Position numbers and translations under genes: made by a program. From Mycobacterium sp. (GTDB lineage Bacteria; Actinomycetota; Actinomycetes; Mycobacteriales; Mycobacteriaceae): 38,842 nucleotides of DNA. Positions within the stretch are counted from its first letter, which is position 1; every line of letters starts with the position of its first letter. The stretch is taken from the NCBI RefSeq assembly GCF_019243155.1, contig NZ_JAFAUS010000151.1:1-38842 (forward strand). Reading direction: 5' to 3'. The notes beneath the pieces were generated by a model. It was not told the DNA's origin. It saw only the letters and a program-made list of their open reading frames with translations, and ran no database searches. This document shows, in pieces, positions 35,937 to 38,842 of the stretch.

Positions 35937-37466
35937 GTGATGTCGCGCGATTCAGCGGACACTGCCGAGGCGGGACAGCGAAAGTCTGCCCGTAGGTTGT
36001 CGATTCAGTACGCCATCGACCTCGGACTGTCCTACCTCATCGCGGTCATCGATGCGGCCGCCATCTTGATCCCGCTGAGGGGCCACACCTTCATCGTGGC
36101 CAACACGGACTTCGCGGTGAAGAACACCGCTATCGTGGCCGCGTTCGTCGCGCTCGGGCTTGCGGGTGTGGCGGCCGCCGGCGTTGTGAGCCTGCGTCCC
36201 ACGCTGGGGTGGTACGTCGCCGGCGACGAGCCGACCCCGGAGCAGCGGGAGGCCGCGATGCGGCTCGTCGGCCGGCAGTCGGCGATTCTGCTGGGGGCGT
36301 GGGGTATCAGTGGCGCCGCCTTCTCGGTGATGAACCTGCGCGGCGGCCCTCAGGTGCTGCTGCCGATTCTGCTGGGGGTGCTGCTCGGTGGCCCGGCCGC
36401 CGCGGGCATGGGCATGTTGCTGTCGCAACACACCCTGCGGCCCATCATGGGCGCGGCCACGCGCGGCTCCGAGCCCCAGCTGGCCGTGCCCGGTGTGTTC
36501 GCGCGATTGGTCCTGCTGTGGTTCTCGTGCAGCGCGCTTCCCATCGGGGTGATCGCCATCCTGATGGTGCTCCGCTCGTATGGCTGGCTGATCCAGAAGT
36601 CCACATCGCTGGATGTGCCGATCCTGGTGGTGTCGCTGGCGGCTTTTCTGCTCGGGCTGCCGACGATGATTCTGACGTCGCGATCGATCTCGGACCCGAT
36701 CGGCGAAGTCGTCGACGCCATGGCCCAGGTCGAGCACGGTCACATGGACGCTTACGTCGGGGCATACGAACGCTCCCAAATCGGCCGTCTGCAAACGGGA
36801 TTCAACGAGATGGTCGCCGGTCTGGCCGAACGTGACCGGCTGCGCGACCTGTTCGGACGGCACGTCGGCGCCGATGTCGCCCATCGCGCCATCGAACAGG
36901 GCGCCACGCTGTCCGGTGAAGTGGTGGAGGCGGCGGTGCTGTTCATCGACTTGGTGGGCTCGACGCAATTGGCGGAAAGTCGCCCGCCGCAAGAGGTTGC
37001 CCAGGTGCTCAACGACTTTTTCCGGATCGTCGTCGAGGCCGTGGATGAAAACCAGGGCCTGATCAATAAATTCGCGGGTGACGCCGCGCTGGCCGTTTTC
37101 GGCGCGCCACTGCGCAACAACGAGCCCGCGTCGGCGGCGTTGGCGACGGCTCGCGCGTTGGCCACCCAACTGCGCCGGCTGCCCGTCGATTTCGGCATCG
37201 GCGTCTCGGCGGGCCGGGTGTTCGCCGGCAACATCGGTGCGGAAAACCGCTATGAGTACACCGTGATCGGCGACGCCGTGAACGAGGCCGCGCGGCTGGC
37301 CGACCTCGCCAAGACCGCCGACCGGCGGATCTTGTGCTCGGCGGCGGCCATCGATCGTTCCGAAGAGGACGAGCGGGCGCAGTGGGCCGAGTGCTATTCG
37401 ACCGTCCTGCGCGGGCGCTCGGAAGCCACGCACGTTTCGGCGCCGGCCTCGACCGGTCACGACTAG
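35937..37466 (+). CDS. Membrane-bound HAMP-class III adenylyl cyclase
   Basis: 509 residues. About six membrane segments (roughly 28-47, 60-84, 114-131, 137-160, 187-212, 227-247), a HAMP linker (about 245-298: SRSISDPIGEVVDAMAQVEHG...FNEMVAGLAERDRL) and a class III cyclase domain (about 328-500). Metal ligands are Asp338 (LFIDLVGST) and Asp382 (FAGDAALAVFG); substrate residues are Lys378 and Thr442 (YEYTVIGD); Asn449 and Arg453 are the transition-state pair. Thr in place of Asp at the second substrate position marks subclass IIIb. It resembles the Rv1318c/Rv1319c/Rv1320c/Rv3645 group, but no cyclase sits here in M. tuberculosis. ATG 35940 is the alternative start. Confidence 0.9.
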   Translation: MMSRDSADTAEAGQRKSARRLSIQYAIDLGLSYLIAVIDAAAILIPLRGHTFIVANTDFAVKNTAIVAAFVALGLAGVAAAGVVSLRPTLGWYVAGDEPTPEQREAAMRLVGRQSAILLGAWGISGAAFSVMNLRGGPQVLLPILLGVLLGGPAAAGMGMLLSQHTLRPIMGAATRGSEPQLAVPGVFARLVLLWFSCSALPIGVIAILMVLRSYGWLIQKSTSLDVPILVVSLAAFLLGLPTMILTSRSISDPIGEVVDAMAQVEHGHMDAYVGAYERSQIGRLQTGFNEMVAGLAERDRLRDLFGRHVGADVAHRAIEQGATLSGEVVEAAVLFIDLVGSTQLAESRPPQEVAQVLNDFFRIVVEAVDENQGLINKFAGDAALAVFGAPLRNNEPASAALATARALATQLRRLPVDFGIGVSAGRVFAGNIGAENRYEYTVIGDAVNEAARLADLAKTADRRILCSAAAIDRSEEDERAQWAECYSTVLRGRSEATHVSAPASTGHD

Positions 37467-37485
37467 CCCTGCGGCACAGCCGAAC

Positions 37486-38460
37486 TCAGGACTTCGCGGC
37501 CTTCAGCGCGCCGATGACGTTGTTGATGGTGCCCGCCGAAGCCGCGTCCCCGATCGGTGTGGCGGAGAAGAAGATGGTGATCGGCTTGGTGTCCACCGCG
37601 ATGACGACGGCGGAGTCACCCTTCGTGTTGAGGGTGGGGTCGCCGACCGTGATATCGGCGTCCACTCGGGCGGCCTTGGTCCCGTCGACGGTGATCGACG
37701 ACGTCCTTGTCGGCCCCAGGGTCGGGGTGGCCCGCGCGTAAGCGGGACCGGCGACCAGGCACTGCATGAACTTCGACGCCTGGGCGTTGATGTCCATGCT
37801 GGGAACGAAGTTGGTGACCGCAACCTCGGCCGTCATCATCCAGTTATTGGCACCGGGCACCTCCTGACCGACGCCCACGGCGCCGATCAGGTTGGGGTCC
37901 TGGTCGTCGGAGAACGGCGTCCAGCCGGGTGCCGCGCTGGTCGGGAACGACAGCTTGCCCGCCGTGATCGTGTCACCGGTGGGCATCGGCCCGCCGGACA
38001 CGTTGGGGGTGCAGTCGGTGGCGCTCTGCGCCGAGTTTCGCGGTTGCGTGGCAGGGCCGCTGGTGGACGGGTGTGCAGCCGTCGACGGCTTGCTGTCGTG
38101 GCCGCTGCGCATGACGATCAGGGTCGCCACCAGCGCGATCACGCCGAGCACCACGAGTCCGGCAACGATCAGCCACGGCAGCTTCGAATTGGAGCCACCG
38201 GGCGGGGGCCCGGGTGGATACGGCCCGACCGGACCACCGGGCGGAAACTGTTGTCCCGGTTGGGGATACTGCGGTGGCGGGTAGGCGCCGGGTGGCGGGT
38301 AAGGGTATTGCCCGCCTTGGGCGTACGGGTTAGGACCGGTCGGCGGGTACGGATAACTGCCGCCGCTCTGCGGCGGCTGACCACCCCAATAGGGGTCCTG
38401 CCCATACGGATTGGCTCCGTACGGCCCCTGTCCGTAGGGCCCCCCGGGAGGAACCGTCAT
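37486..38460 (-). CDS. Proline/tyrosine-rich single-pass membrane protein, Rv1097c homologue
   Basis: 324 residues. The first ~90 are Pro, Gly, Tyr and Gln repeats (PYGQGPYG, PYPPPGAYPPPQYPQPG). One transmembrane helix follows (LPWLIVAGLVVLGVIALVATLIVM, about 93-116), then an exported domain (about 145-324) with VGVGQEVPGANNWMMTAEVAV and SITVDGTKAARVDADI, ending INNVIGALKAAKS. This resembles other mycobacterial Pro-rich proteins with a small extracytoplasmic lipoprotein-like domain. ATG 38460 is 17 bases after the fumarase stop with a GGTGGGGGTGG site, so it is in the fum operon. Function unknown. Confidence 0.87.
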   Translation of the reverse strand: MTVPPGGPYGQGPYGANPYGQDPYWGGQPPQSGGSYPYPPTGPNPYAQGGQYPYPPPGAYPPPQYPQPGQQFPPGGPVGPYPPGPPPGGSNSKLPWLIVAGLVVLGVIALVATLIVMRSGHDSKPSTAAHPSTSGPATQPRNSAQSATDCTPNVSGGPMPTGDTITAGKLSFPTSAAPGWTPFSDDQDPNLIGAVGVGQEVPGANNWMMTAEVAVTNFVPSMDINAQASKFMQCLVAGPAYARATPTLGPTRTSSITVDGTKAARVDADITVGDPTLNTKGDSAVVIAVDTKPITIFFSATPIGDAASAGTINNVIGALKAAKS

Positions 38461-38477
38461 CGCCCAACCACCCCCAC

Positions 38478-38842
38478 CTAATTCGCCGGTTTGACCTTGG
38501 CCATCGCCAGCACGTCGAGCCGGCGGTCCAGCTCCTCCAACGACAGCTTGTCACCGATCAAGCCGCGGTCGATCACCGTCTGGCGAATCGTCTTGCGCTC
38601 CTTGAGTGCCTGCTTGGCCACCGCGGCGGCCTCCTCGTAGCCGATCGCCGAGTTCAGCGGCGTCACAATGGACGGCGACGATTCGGCCAGCTCGCGCAGG
38701 TGCTCGACGTGCGCGGTCAGCCCGCTGATGCAGCGCTCCGCGAACAGCTTCGACACGTTGGTCAGCAGTTTGAACGACTCGAGAATGTTGCGGGCCATCA
38801 TCGGGATGTAGACGTTGAGCTCGAACGCGCCGTTCCCGCCGC
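38478..38842 (-). CDS. fum: Fumarate hydratase class II, C-terminal part
   Basis: The minus-strand frame is open at the window edge, so the start is outside. The visible ~121 residues read [20 protein letters not shown], then [17 protein letters not shown], then [21 protein letters not shown] and a small C-terminal domain ([21 protein letters not shown]). These are the end of the helical core and domain 3 of class II fumarases, which interconvert fumarate and malate in the TCA cycle. The [13 protein letters not shown] sequence is a strong family marker. First visible member of an operon with the Pro-rich membrane protein. Confidence 0.95.
   Translation of the reverse strand, partial: GGNGAFELNVYIPMMARNILESFKLLTNVSKLFAERCISGLTAHVEHLRELAESSPSIVTPLNSAIGYEEAAAVAKQALKERKTIRQTVIDRGLIGDKLSLEELDRRLDVLAMAKVKPAN

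Overview
The window is a high-GC chromosomal segment of a nontuberculous Mycobacterium. From remembered M. tuberculosis H37Rv proteins, almost every gene matches the Rv1057-Rv1098c block in the same order and orientation. These include fadD14, lpqV, echA8/echA9, fadA3, lipU, cbs, pra, metB, greA, mca, coaA, glyA, desA2, phoH2 and fum. Mycothiol amidase Mca, the short-chain Z-prenyl diphosphate synthase and the proline-rich antigen Pra support the genus. The PE/PE_PGRS genes that interrupt this block in M. tuberculosis (between the Rv1066 and Rv1069c homologues, and after Rv1086) are absent, so this is not the M. tuberculosis complex. I cannot name the species. No tRNA, rRNA, CRISPR array, insertion sequence or prophage was seen.

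Layout. 1-93 is the tail of a PII-type nitrogen regulator, followed by a 381-base gap. 475-6744 carries a beta-propeller protein, an acyl-CoA ligase, a DapB-like oxidoreductase, a SRPBCC protein, a glutamine amidotransferase and a patatin. 6776-8389 (minus) carries a second patatin and lipoprotein LpqV. 8503-9563 is a cysteine dioxygenase-rhodanese pair. 9564-13152 (minus) carries a membrane alpha/beta hydrolase and two crotonase-family enzymes. 13371-16666 holds a Bax-inhibitor-like membrane protein, a thiolase and a GDSL esterase. 16898-21425 carries LipU, the transsulfuration enzymes Cbs and MetB, and Pra. 21438-26671 carries GreA, a DUF4307-like protein, the Mca operon and a hemolysin-III-like protein. 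26843-29838 holds the prenyl synthase and a lineage-specific patch: a polytopic membrane protein, a methyltransferase remnant and a small membrane protein. 29848-38842 carries CoaA, GlyA, DesA2, a PhoAT-like small ORF with PhoH2, a polysaccharide deacetylase, a class III adenylyl cyclase, a proline-rich membrane protein and the fumarase tail.

Most striking observation. The serine hydroxymethyltransferase at the glyA1 locus (30900-32369) is not the usual ~426-residue mycobacterial GlyA1. It is a divergent 489-residue long form with an internal insertion. Two bases after its stop codon lie 15 codons plus a stop that read FPLYEGLEDWALVGR, which is the C-terminal tail expected of canonical mycobacterial GlyA1. 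This looks like in-place replacement of an essential housekeeping gene by a foreign homologue, with the 3' end of the old gene left as a scar.

Other points. At least ten genes have a TANNNT -10 box ending 6-8 bases before the start codon, the mycobacterial leaderless-mRNA arrangement; this also supports several start choices, including the small ORF before phoH2. Two intergenic copies of one nested inverted-repeat element occur (14284-14344 and 34929-34986). Several gene pairs are translationally coupled by 1-14 base overlaps: 5875, 9117, 12100-12103, 23574, 23884 and 33613.
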